From Gari tellinella (Eukaryota > Mollusca > Bivalvia > Cardiida > Psammobiidae): a stretch of 64,000 bases of DNA. Within the stretch, counting starts at the first letter, position 1, and each line of letters opens with the position of its first letter. Of this stretch, positions 53,028 to 62,814 are shown in pieces. The DNA is taken from contig OV277871.1 of NCBI GenBank assembly GCA_922989275.2, forward strand, positions 4,216,001-4,280,000, given 5' to 3'. Below the pieces are notes generated by a model, which ran no database searches, was not told where the DNA came from, and saw nothing but the letters and a program-made list of their open reading frames with translations. The translations under genes were made by a program, and so were the position numbers.

Positions 53028-53360
53028 CAGTTTTCCCTCCCTACAACGGCCCTCCGAACAACGAACCCCTCTTTACAACTGTGCCGCTGTTCCTGCAATA
53101 CCGTCTGCTTAAAATTGTCGTATGCTGTTTTTCTCGAAAATACATATTAGTAGACATTTTGTCAAAATAAATATAATGAGGAGTGACAAACAGTTTAAAT
53201 CCAGATCAGACGCAGCGTAACGTACGCGGTGTCATATCTGGATTCAAGCTGTTAGCAAATGTAAACCAAGTCTTTATTTTCCCTCCCTATAACATCTCCC
53301 TCCGAAAAACACACGCACTCTTTGTCTCCCATTGGGTGTTATTATAGAGAGGGGGCACTG
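53028..53360. mobile_element. F3 element, inverted, with core A
   Basis: TA, CAGTTTTCCCTCCC on the left; GAGGGGGCACTG on the right; 333 bp. Core A at about 53186-53257, with a duplicated centre (CGTAACGTACG). Confidence 0.76.
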
Positions 53361-53364
53361 AAGT

Positions 53365-53885
53365 AAATTGGATAGAGGGAGCCCTGTACAAGTGCCTGTG
53401 TTCTACATTTCATAACATTACGTTTGCGTTTAGTCCTGTAGAGCAATTTGAAAAATAACATTATTTGATTTTTTTTTATTTCTAATTGCGTTAAGAATCG
53501 AAGCATCGTAACGCAAAATGAAAAACTTTTTGAAATAACGTTAAAAAGTTCTTGGCAGGATAACGGAATAGAAAACGTTTTTAAATTGCGTTGGCACTGT
53601 GCTTCTATTGTGCTGACTCCTCAATCTGAGAATAGATATAGAATAGTCCCACGAGATAACAGATGCTGAATGTCAAGGTCATTACAGAGTCTGCAATGCC
53701 GGGGGAATTATCAGAGAATAGCACTGTAGTCGGATTTTAATCAAGACTCTTTCAGCTCTTTAAATGGTAAAATCAAGTAGGAATGGATAATATGTTGTGT
53801 TGCTAGATTTTGGAGAGGTTTTTTTGTGAGTGTGAGGGTAGAGAAACTTATAGATGAGTTTAATTTTTTCATCAGAGCTAGTTTA
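53365..53885. other. No recognised feature
   Basis: No gene or element supported. Confidence 0.4.
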
Positions 53886-53922
53886 CTTATATCAATATGG
53901 CCGAAATGGCTGAAACAGACTT

Positions 53923-54165
53923 GTGTCGAAATGGGAAGTCTTTGAGCCCGAAATGGGTTGTGGAATTAAGGAAACTGGCAAAATGTCAGTTTCTGATGCT
54001 CTGGGAAATCCGGACAGTGACATTAGATCCACTATTGAAGGAAATACACAGATAGGTAGAGTACAACGGATTGGAAGCATTGAACAATTTGACAGTTTAA
54101 AGGTTCAACTACTGGACATGCCAACCAAAGGTGCTCGCCATGTGCTCAACTTTGAGTGGAAGTGA
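53923..54165 (+). other. Open frame of 80 codons, unrecognised
   Basis: The frame starts ATGAGCAAATGG-like text only by translation (MSKWEVFEPEMGCGIKET) and ends at TGA. GC content is somewhat higher than nearby. I recognise no family and no certain splice sites; AGATAGGTAGAG near 54050 could be a donor. It may be a relic exon or chance. Confidence 0.2.
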
Positions 54166-54169
54166 GGTA

Positions 54170-54865
54170 GTTCGTCTGCTAAACGGAAATACAGTACTAA
54201 GCCTACTTTAGCATCTACAGCAGCATGTTGAAACGTGGTTTGCCGGATTTTCAGAGATCAATTTTTATTATATTTTCAGAACGTGTTTAAAATAAGCTCT
54301 ATTTTTGAAATTTTATGTAATAATAACATTTAAAACTGTGTAATGTTTGCATATTTGTCTTATTGTATTAGAATAGTTCACTTAAAATTTCAGGGGATGA
54401 ATAAGTTAATTCACAGAAAAGATTGCTCTGTCAGCCATCAATTAGATTGTGAATATTTTAACATAGCTTTGCATTCAGATAATGCAACATCTACATTCCC
54501 GAAAAACAGTAAAACCGTTCCATTATGAGCACTCAAACAAAGGCACATGAATTTTGTTTAGAGCACTTGTTAGCATAAAAAGGCATGAAAGTGAAACAAA
54601 AAACTTATATGGGACTTTATGCTCCACATTTCTCCTGCTTTGAGCAGTCAGGCACCTACGTTGAATGTAAAAAAACCCAAAAATATTCCTGCTTTTAAAT
54701 GTTCGCACAAGTAGGACTAGTAAACCTTGAATTTATTTGACAAAGTATTACGTTACAAGAACTATGAATCGTCGCTTTCAGTTATAATTACCGTTGAATA
54801 TATTGACATAGTACTCTTTTTGAACTCTTACTTGTTCTATACGGCTTATATATATAAATAAATGT
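54170..54865. other. No recognised feature
   Basis: AT-rich DNA without supported genes. Confidence 0.4.
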
Positions 54866-54871
54866 CCAAAA

Positions 54872-55034
54872 CAATGTCCTCTCTCTCTGTTACGACCGCT
54901 AAATTGTGTTAATCATTATGTGTTTAAGACAGATGTCTGGAGGAGCATGCTGTTTTACTTTCACATTAATGTGATCTGTCCTTTGTACACTCAATCAGCT
55001 TTATTTAAGCGTTCGTAATAAAGAGGTTTTACTG
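54872..55034. mobile_element. F6 element, core mostly lost
   Basis: TCTCTCTGTTACGACCGCTA on the left; AATAAAGAGGTTTTACTG, TA on the right. Only GAGCATGCTGTTTTACTTTC is left of the core. Confidence 0.62.
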
Positions 55035-55297
55035 TATGTTTAATGTTGCCATAGTATGAACTTTTAAAAAGAAATTACTTTTCTGTATAGCATGATACCG
55101 TTAAAAATGATTAGACTATGTTCTGTACATGAGATGACCAACAGACCATGATGATTAGAATACAAATGTACCTTAAAATATATTCTATACAAGACTCAAA
55201 TATATGTCTTTGTTAGGTGGTCATAATAGCAAACCTTCCCCCATAGAAGCGCCACAAAGGCCTATATATACGTATCCATTATATCGTCTGGGTCCAT

Positions 55298-55439
55298 GCT
55301 TATAAAGCATTTGAGTTGAGTCTGAAATAGTAATCAAGCATTAGATTGACCAGATTTGAGCATAGGCTCAAATCTGACCAATCAAATGCTTGAGAACGCA
55401 CTCAGACTCAACTCAAACGCTTTATAAGCGCCGGGCTTG
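55298..55439. repeat. 142-bp palindrome S, copy 2
   Basis: GCTTATAAAGCATTTGAGTT at one end and AACTCAAACGCTTTATAAGC at the other. Centre CAGATTTGAGCATAGGCTCA. Near-perfect over its whole length. Confidence 0.8.
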
Positions 55440-55483
55440 ATCACTAATTGATGGCATTTAATATTCTTGAAAGCAATATTAAA

Positions 55484-55538
55484 GTAAAGCAGAAAACTCC
55501 TACCGGAGCTTTCTGCTTTACTTTCAATTTGCTTTTAG
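55484..55538. repeat. Isolated B/B' palindrome
   Basis: AAAGTAAAGCAGAAAACTCC / GGAGCTTTCTGCTTTACTTT around TACC. Its outer part is B-like and its inner part B'-like. Confidence 0.65.
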
Positions 55539-55659
55539 CACCTTTTGCTGTAGATGAAAAGACTAAGATGCAAAGCGAAAGTCTCAAGGAACGCTCTTGT
55601 CCAATATTATCTTTTCCTGCAATACCAAGTCACTTACTTTAAAGCATACTTATTCGTCG

Positions 55660-55727
55660 TTGACCCTTTAGTCGTATTAGTCGAATAAATCAGGACCCAA
55701 ACTAGTTATAATGGCAGAGAAAGGGTT
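55660..55727. repeat. F2 remnant
   Basis: GACCCTTTAGTCG and GCAGAGAAAGGG followed by TTAA. Confidence 0.4.
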
Positions 55728-55854
55728 AACTGTGTATAGTTCATGCTCTATCGACTATATTGATAAGTTTTATATGTTCATTTCTACATGACCTGTAAAG
55801 AATTCTAACCGAGTCAATTAGTTTAATTTGAACACCTATAGTGTATTGATTCTT

Positions 55855-56015
55855 GTACTCTGCAACGCCGGATCAGGACCAAAACTGTTTGTTACTTTTT
55901 TTGCAAATACGTCAGTTCTAACATTGAAATGATATTGCAGACAACTACATTGAAGCTGAAGACAATATGGCGATGAAGAGGTAAAAATCTCACGATAAAT
56001 TTGATAATGAAAGGG
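55855..56015. mobile_element. F2 element, partial
   Basis: Half of core A (CAACGCCGGATCAGGACC), ATATTGCAGACAACTAC and the end ATAATGAAAGGG followed by TTAA (56016-56019). Confidence 0.58.
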
Positions 56016-56059
56016 TTAATAGTTTGTTGGTCAATAGAGGAAATAATGTCAAACTTTAC

Positions 56060-56270
56060 GTTTCGCTTCAAATCACATCCGGCAATTATTACCGTCTGCT
56101 TTAATTATCCCCTCTGTGTTCTAATATTCAAAAAAATCATATCTTTGCCGTGTAACCTAAGGTTACCTTAATTCTAGTAACAAATAGTTTGGGTCCAGAT
56201 CAGACGCCGATGAACTCGGCGTCTGATCTGGATCAAAACTGTTTGCACACTCGGGCGGAGTCATGTTTAC
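56060..56270. mobile_element. F2-like element with core A
   Basis: TACCGTCTGCTTTAATTATC interior. Core A at 56180-56246 has the symmetric centre GCCGATGAACTCGGC, not found in other copies. Ends not resolved. Confidence 0.6.
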
Positions 56271-56320
56271 AAAATATAGTTGAGTAAATTATATAATGGG
56301 TCATGCGCTTGTCAATATTA

Positions 56321-56568
56321 CAGTGGAGAAACCGTTATTCTTTCCCGTTTAAACGCAAACGAAACGCAAACGCAAAACATAAAAATGTAGAAAATGACAA
56401 CTTTTTGACAATTCTGACTTTTCATTTTTATCTGAGTGGCAAACAGTGTGAAGCCTGATCAGACGCCGGATAATCCGGCGGGTGATCTGGTTCCAAACTG
56501 TTTGCAATGGATATAATAGTTATAGCGTAAACGCGTTTATTGGGAAAGAATAACCTTTTTTTCCAATG
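56321..56568. mobile_element. F1 element with core A
   Basis: TA, CAGTGGAGAAACCGTTATT on the left; a worn TTTTTTCCAATG on the right. Core A at 56439-56505 with centre GCCGGATAATCCGGC, changed in both arms. Confidence 0.8.
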
Positions 56569-56574
56569 GACTCA

Positions 56575-56770
56575 CGCAGTAGAGTTAGTGAGCCGTGGAA
56601 TACTGGGTTATAGGGCATAGCTTTCGTTGAGCCGCACTGTTAAATATATTTGCTTAAATCGCCTTAATTTGAATTTGAGACTCTTAAGGTGTTTTTACAG
56701 TGTGCTCTTAGCGAGGGGGATAGGTGATGTAAGCGGTGAGGAACAAGAACCACGTATAAGGTAATTAACT
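56575..56770. repeat. Repeat Q, copy 2
   Basis: TTGAGCCGCACTGTTAA and ACAGTGTGCTCTTAGCGAGG match 26.7-26.81 kb. It directly follows an F1 copy here. Confidence 0.6.
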
Positions 56771-56809
56771 TTTTAATACTATGCTTTTTATATGTAAAAT
56801 CATAAATAT

Positions 56810-57020
56810 TGAGACACTTTATATAACTGCTGTAATTATCCTTAAAGTTGAACTAGGTCTACATGTAATTGCTTTTACCACTTAGTAATTTGTCCTAAAT
56901 GAGCAAACTGAATGGCAAACAGTACATACCCTGATCAGACTGCTCCTTCAGGAACAGTCTGACCAGGGTCTACAGTGCTTGCTCAACTAAGCCTGTCCCA
57001 ATATTTAGGGTCTTACGGTA
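56810..57020. repeat. Repeat with D-like palindrome
   Basis: The palindrome at 56914-56982 has outer GGCAAACAGTACATACCCTG and inner CAGACTGCTCCTTCAGGA. Partner of the 8.9 kb copy. Confidence 0.65.
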
Positions 57021-57104
57021 CATATTACCGTCTGCTTAAAATCTATATTCTTGATTTTTTTCATATTGATTTCTTTAAGTATTTTGACTAAAGAAATATT
57101 AACC

Positions 57105-57400
57105 GTATTTCTTTACTTGAATTTCGATGATTTGAGATCGCTTAAGTCAAATTTATCCGTATTCCTTTAGTTGAATTTCGATAGCCTGATTTCGCTTTAG
57201 TCAAACTTATCAGCAGTCCTTCTATTAAATTTCGAAAACTTTAATTCGCTTTAGCCGTTTTTCTACCGTTTCAAATCAATAACTTGAATTCCCTTTAGTC
57301 GACATATCCGTTTTCGAAAAATAAAACTGGCTTAACCATGTTTTAACTTTGGAATACGGATAAGTTTGATTTAAGTGAGACGAGTTATCGAACTCTACTG
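57105..57400. repeat. F9-like tract with about 55-bp tandem units
   Basis: Variants of TTGAATTTCGAT...CGCTTTAGTCAAACTTATC repeated about four times (57108-57315), then AAGTTTGATTTAAGTGAGAC and an end ATCGAACTCTACTG, TA. Confidence 0.6.
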
Positions 57401-57619
57401 TAATTATCACACTCCCTACAACAACCACAGACCGCTGTTCCCCCATACACGACCTCCTCCTGAAGAAAAATTGAAATGATAATTGAAATGGTGAGCTCTG
57501 AAGTGTGTTTGGAGGGATAGAAATTAAGGTCTGACCCCCTTTAGCCTTCAATTTTATGCCTTTTTTGGCCTTTTTTAAGTTAGGCCTGTTGTGCCTAATA
57601 GCAGCTACGCCCCTGTTCC

Positions 57620-58270
57620 AACCAAATGTAGACAAAGCAGGCATCATGTTTGAACAATATGGATCCTTGAATATCAAAATATGCTTTTTATAGGGCATGA
57701 TTTTATTAGATTTTTTATTTTATTAAAAAATGTAAAAAAAGTTTGAAAATGAAATAGTTCTAGTATTAAACTTTTTCTTATATTCTACATGTACCAGATG
57801 AAAGCCCATGCTAAGACAGTTCAAAATATGAAAGAAATTGAAAGGTCAGTGTTGAAAATTTTGAGTTATTAAAGTAAAAATAGTTATTTCGCTTTACAAA
57901 TTTACAAAAAGTACCATATCGATGATATTTAGAGCTTTATAAATTTCACATTTGGTGCCTGTTTTCTCTTAAATTAGTTTTTGTATGAAGAAATACTACC
58001 ATAGACAGGAAATAAATAGCACAAAACCAAATTATCATATTTGTTTTCATTTAAAATGGATTTTATTGAAATGGGCTGATTGAAAAGGACAAAAGAAGAA
58101 AAAAGTGGGTGGGGTAAATTTTACATGACGTACAGCCAAATTTTGTTCACCAAAATGTACACTTTTTCTTTTTTTTTTCATTCATCTTAAATAGCTCTTC
58201 AATACAAAACCATCATAGAGTGTTTTCATATACGTTGAACATTTCTCAAATTCATGAGTTTGATACACCC
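57620..58270. mobile_element. P1 element, copy 2, inverted and truncated
   Basis: Matches 43.23 down to 42.59 kb in reverse (GACAAAGCAGGCATCATG, GGATCCTTGAATATCAAAAT). It ends TTTGATACACCC before TTAA (58271-58274). The other third of the element is missing. Confidence 0.82.
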
Positions 58271-58346
58271 TTAAGTTGTCATTTCAAATCATGTTGATGG
58301 TAGTTCGTAGAACTTTGGTACCCAGTGACACTATCTAACAAACAGT

Positions 58347-58436
58347 GTATCGCTTGCTCTGTCATATTTGCAACTTGTCAACTGTCTTTTTTTGTTGTTC
58401 TTTTATCGCTTGCTCTGTCATATTTGCAACTTGTCA
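58347..58436. repeat. 56-bp direct duplication
   Basis: TATCGCTTGCTCTGTCATAT and TTGCAACTTGTCA occur at 58347 and again at 58403. Confidence 0.75.
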
Positions 58437-58522
58437 TCTTTTTTATGTTGTTGTTGTTTTTTACTTTAATTTTGTTTCAAATGAGAACTATTTTGCATTT
58501 CGATTGAAGAAATATTAATACG

Positions 58523-58592
58523 AGTGTCAAATGGTTTGGAACCAGATCAGAAGTCGTGTTACCTAGTGGCTGATCTGCATCTGAACTGTTTT
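58523..58592. repeat. Isolated core A, decayed
   Basis: GTCAAATGGTTTGGAACCAG and GCTGATCTGCATCTGAAC; F2-like interior before it. Confidence 0.55.
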
Positions 58593-58844
58593 CACATTCC
58601 AATAATGTAACAAGTGGCTATCATAAGTGCTAAATTCATGAATTCTTGTAGCTTCTCTTTTACAAAGTTGTATTTCAATAAGCGGTTTTTTGGACTAACC
58701 AGATAACCGAACAATCTTCTGAATGGTTAACCGGTTAGCCGTTGACGTCACTAATGTTATTTTAATGTGTTATCATCCGAGTAACTCTTTTTCTGATCAG
58801 GTTCCAAACTGTTAGCCATGTAGATTTTGGTCAACCATAAACAT

Positions 58845-59345
58845 TATTGACATAGAGGATATTGAATGAGTGTGTTGTCAGTCGTGAATTTATCGAACGA
58901 GTTTGATAAAATAATATGTTGCGAGCCTTGGCGAGCAACATATAATTTATCCAACGAGTTCAATAAATTCACGATTGACAACACACGAATTTGATATCCT
59001 ATTTATCACATAAACACCAAATGACTCGAAAATCCGAACGCTCTTACTTTCACTTTTATCCTCGGCTCTTAGGAAAACGATTCGTCATAGGAGTTATTCG
59101 GTTTTATTCATCCGTAGATAAAAACACAATCAAACTAAAATAAAGAAAATCAACATCAATGTGTTGTGTAAAGACTTTTCTGATACCATATTCAAATTTT
59201 TAATTAACATTTAATTTAAAATTGTTCTAACTGACTAAAAATGATCATTTGACAGTTAGAATCAATTTTTGTTTTCAAAATAACGTCGTTATAGCAACAC
59301 GACGTCATTATTATTGTAACGTCTAAATTTGAAAAACAGTCTGAG
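58845..59345. repeat. Repeat O, copy 1, with 117-bp palindrome
   Basis: Near-palindrome at 58870-58986: GTGTGTTGTCAGTCGTGAAT ... ATTCACGATTGACAACACAC, centre GTTGCGAGCCTTGGCGAGCA. The flanks recur at 62.8-63.6 kb. Not recognised. Confidence 0.75.
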
Positions 59346-59349
59346 TCAC

Positions 59350-59655
59350 TATTCTACTAGAGCTCTACGTAGCCTATTTTGCAGCCTGGATTTGCGGGAT
59401 TGCCTGGGATAATATTTTTAGGACACTTGGAAATGTTTTAAATACCTAGTGGTGATCTTATTTTGTCTAGATTTTCTTAACTGATTTAAAGTCGGCGTAG
59501 TAATACAGTATTTTGGTGATTCGAAAATTAGTATAAAATATATGCCCAGTGGGCCGTACGATTTTTACGGCCCTCTATATTTTGCACGTTTGTGTGATAA
59601 AACATGTTATTGTCTATGTTTTATTGCATGGCGTTTGCTTCGAGTATCTTAGTGT
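59350..59655. other. Repeat O-related flank
   Basis: TACGTAGCCTATTTTGC, GGACACTTGGAAATGTTT and TTTTGCACGTTTGTGTGA recur near 63.55-63.78 kb, so the duplicated block is longer than the palindrome. Confidence 0.55.
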
Positions 59656-59661
59656 GTAATA

Positions 59662-59850
59662 CAGTAAACCCTATCTATTACGACGCCTATGTTTTAATTA
59701 ATAGGTGTTTATGACAGATGACTGCTTAAAGCTAGGTGACAGTAGAACAGAAAGATCCTTAAGGAGCTTTCTGTTTTACTATCGCATTGCTTTAAGCTGT
59801 TACCTGTCTATTAAGCATCTATTAGCCTTCGCAATAGAGAGGTTTTATTG
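59662..59850. mobile_element. F6 element (TA) with core B'
   Basis: TA, CAGTAAACCCTATCTATTA on the left; GAGAGGTTTTATTG, TA on the right. Palindrome at 59724-59798 with centre ATCCTTAAGGAGC. 189 bp. Confidence 0.8.
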
Positions 59851-60005
59851 TAGTTATCACAAACTCGTCCTGGCATACAGAATGTCAACAATTTTCACAA
59901 GTTTGCTACATTTATGTATAAGCACGCATGAAGAATATTCTTGCAATTTTTAAAATGTCTATATCAACTGTTCTCACGTATATGCCTATAGAACACAGAA
60001 ACATA

Positions 60006-60252
60006 CAGTGGAGAAAACGTTATTCTTTCCCGTTTAAACGCAAACGAAACGCAAACGCAAAGCACTTAAATGTAGAAAATTACAACTTTTGAACAATTCT
60101 GACAATTCATGTTTATTTAAGTGGCAAACCGTTTAGAGCCTGATCAGACGCCGGGTTACCCGGCGTCTGATCTGGCTACAAACTGTTTGCAATAGAAATA
60201 ATAGTTTTAGCGTAAACGCGTGTATTGTGAAAGAATAACAGATTCTCCACTG
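60006..60252. mobile_element. F1 element (TA) with core A
   Basis: TA, CAGTGGAGAAAACGTTATT on the left; CAGATTCTCCACTG, TA on the right; 247 bp. Core A at 60124-60190 (centre GCCGGGTTACCCGGC). Confidence 0.85.
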
Positions 60253-60275
60253 TAGTAGTCATTCGCCTGCTTTAA

Positions 60276-60514
60276 CCCTTTAAGTGCCAAATTAATTGTG
60301 AAGTCTTTACCTCTTCGCCACCACATTGTCGTCTGCTTCAATATTGTAGTCTGCAAGATCATTTCAAAGTTATACTAAAGGTAATATGACTTAAGAAATA
60401 TCTATGCGAGTGTCAAACAGTTGGGATCCTGATCAGACACTGCGTTACGCGGCGTCTGATCTGGATCCAAATTTTTTGTAAAGCCGACTTCATGCGACTT
60501 CGGTCGTGAAATGA
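60276..60514. mobile_element. F2 element (TTAA) with core A
   Basis: TTAA at 60272-60275 and 60515-60518. CCCTTTAAGTGCC on the left, GTCGTGAAATGA on the right. Core A at about 60413-60480. 239 bp. Confidence 0.75.
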
Positions 60515-60674
60515 TTAAACCTTCTGCTTTTAATTGATCGTCTGCATTTTTAATTTAGTCTACTTTCTACTAAGGAAACACCAAATATGAACGTAACCAG
60601 ATTTAAGGTTTAGGAACCCTATTGCGATCGGGCCAATGTTGGTTAACATCGGTACTATATTGAGAGCGATCGGC

Positions 60675-60752
60675 CATTTTTCATTAACTGTCGGTCCGTT
60701 CTAGAACTATGCTAAAGCATAGCTTGGAACTGGCGGATAGTTGACGAAAAAC
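60675..60752. repeat. Imperfect hairpin, unrelated to the cores
   Basis: GGTCCGTTCTAGAACTATGC / GCATAGCTTGGAACTGGCGG with further pairing outside. Family unknown. Confidence 0.55.
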
Positions 60753-61109
60753 ATGGTTCAGAACATGCCGACAGTTTCCGAAAATGTCCTATCGCTGTTG
60801 AGTAGAGTACAGAGTTCCATAACAACGGAAATACCCGGAAACACAACCGTTGCCATCTTACCATGTATTTATATGTATATCTTATCTCCTTTCACGTTTA
60901 ACAATCGGATTTTATGCGTTTTTTTTTTACTTCGGAAACATTGATATGAGTGTCGAAACTTTTGAATTTGAGAAATAAAAACAGACAGCAATGCCATAAA
61001 GCAGATGACACAATGACAGTGAAGAGATTAAAACAATTAAGTTTTGTATGAATAAACACACTACGAATGTGCAATTCAAAATAAACGGTATACTGATATA
61101 CTTAACAAG

Positions 61110-61390
61110 TGAGTGCACGCATTTAAATAAAACTTTGCACAGACTAATGATATGCCTCTACCAACTCTGATAAGAAAACGTAGTTTTTTGATAGACCCAC
61201 TAAAGGGTTTTTCTCCTATGTTTGATATAAATTTTGCGCCGCTAAAAGTGGCAAATTACGTGGGGTGTTATTGGCTGCTATATTGATGATGTTTATTTAC
61301 ATTGGAGTAACTTTCCAGGAATATCATGTTATAAGTGCTTTGGTCTGAACGGTAAAATCCTGTGCTGATATTGGTTTTTCAGTTGGACAA
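61110..61390. repeat. Repeat M, copy 3
   Basis: CCTCTACCAACTCTGATAAG, AAATTACGTGGGGTGTTATT and ATCCTGTGCTGATATTGG match 14.70-14.95 kb in reverse. Confidence 0.65.
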
Positions 61391-61689
61391 CATTTATTGT
61401 GAGAACCGTATATATATATGAACAATTCACGAGGAAATAAAGAGAAATGCATTATTTTTCAAACTTATGAAGTTCTCTCATTCCTACATAATCTGTATTC
61501 GTGTTCGATTTTTATTGCACTACATTTCGTTTTGTTTAAACGGGGAAATAATAACGTTTTTGACATGCTCTGGAAACATTCTAAGCGGATTCAATGTTAT
61601 ATGTGGTATACTGTCTGGTAAAAATGTCTTCTGTCATTTATCACATTAAGAATTTTGGCAATTTGTTTGAAGAAACATCCATATTTTCA

Positions 61690-62766
61690 AAATAATGGAT
61701 AAATTCAAACTTTTATTTTCTGTTCATAACCGTAACACAAGATCAAGTAAAATTGCTAGTCTAAGCGGAGATTTTTCTAATGTGACTTTTTCTGATACTG
61801 GGCGGTTTGCGAAACTCAAGGTACGTGGTTTTGGTGAAAAAGCATTTGCTTGGCACGGTATTGAGTCTTGGAATAGTCTCCCACAGTATTTAAGAGACAT
61901 CACTGACAATTTGAGGTTTAAACTGTCCACCAAGAAACATCTTTTAACTACAATATAAAGTTTTTGAGGTGCAGTATTTTCAGTATTGTAAGTATGATTC
62001 TTCTTGATGGTTGTGTTTCAGTGAATTCAATTCATTGAGACAGGACCATTGGGAAAAATCATTTAACTGTATAATTTTATTTACTCAAACTTTCATGACT
62101 TTGTGTATGTTTCCTAATATATATTTACAGATTAATATATTAAATTTTTATGAAACCAACTCTATTTTATATCAAATTGTCATATCGTGTATGTGACAGA
62201 TTGATTGATATTTTATTTATTCAATTCTTTTTTAAATCTTGGTAAAGTTCTGTTTCTTGTAGGACCTTTTAAATGATCTCAACACGGCATATTTTGTGCA
62301 ATAACTTCCGTTTATGGTCATTTAATTTATTGAGTGTAATACATATAATTATTCTTATGTCAGTAATATCATAATTAGTTTGTGATAAGGGGTCTACATA
62401 TGTCTTTCAAGTATAACACATACTTTAACTAATGCAATAAGTGATATTTTCATAAACTATGTGATATTGAAAACTTGCTAATATTTTCATATCATTAAAT
62501 TATTATTTTGTTTATGTAATCAATGCATGACTTTAATGGATCTGCTACTAGTATCGGGGACCACAATGGAAATAAGGGAAAATACATTTTCCCTTTTTTG
62601 TGCAATCCTTGGTATTGGTGAGCATATCATGTGCATTTTCATGTATATGCATTATTTGTTATAGTTTTCATTATATGTGTATGCATTTGTATTGCCATGT
62701 TATGCCACTATTGCCAAAATAAAATCAATCAAAAATCAATCAACCAATCAATCAATCATATCAATC
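61690..62766 (+). mobile_element. LINE 3' end with (AATC)n tail
   Basis: C-terminal RT remnant, about 750 bp of AT-rich 3' UTR, and a tail of ATCAATCAACCAATCAATCA at about 62725-62760. 5'-truncated. Confidence 0.65.
61695..61958 (+). pseudogene. LINE reverse transcriptase C-terminal fragment
   Basis: 87 residues including NRNTRSSKIASL, FGEKAFAWHGIESWNSLPQY and LRFKLSTKKHLL: the C-terminal signature of CR1/L2/Jockey-type polyproteins. No catalytic domain is left. The initiator Met is incidental. Confidence 0.75.
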
Positions 62767-62814
62767 GCAGGAGTTAGGGTTCTGATTAGACGTTCATTTA
62801 AAGGTTTTGAAAGG

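Noticed and set aside
53923..54165. Small host gene
   Set aside because: 80 codons without recognised family or clear splice sites; listed only as an unexplained open frame.
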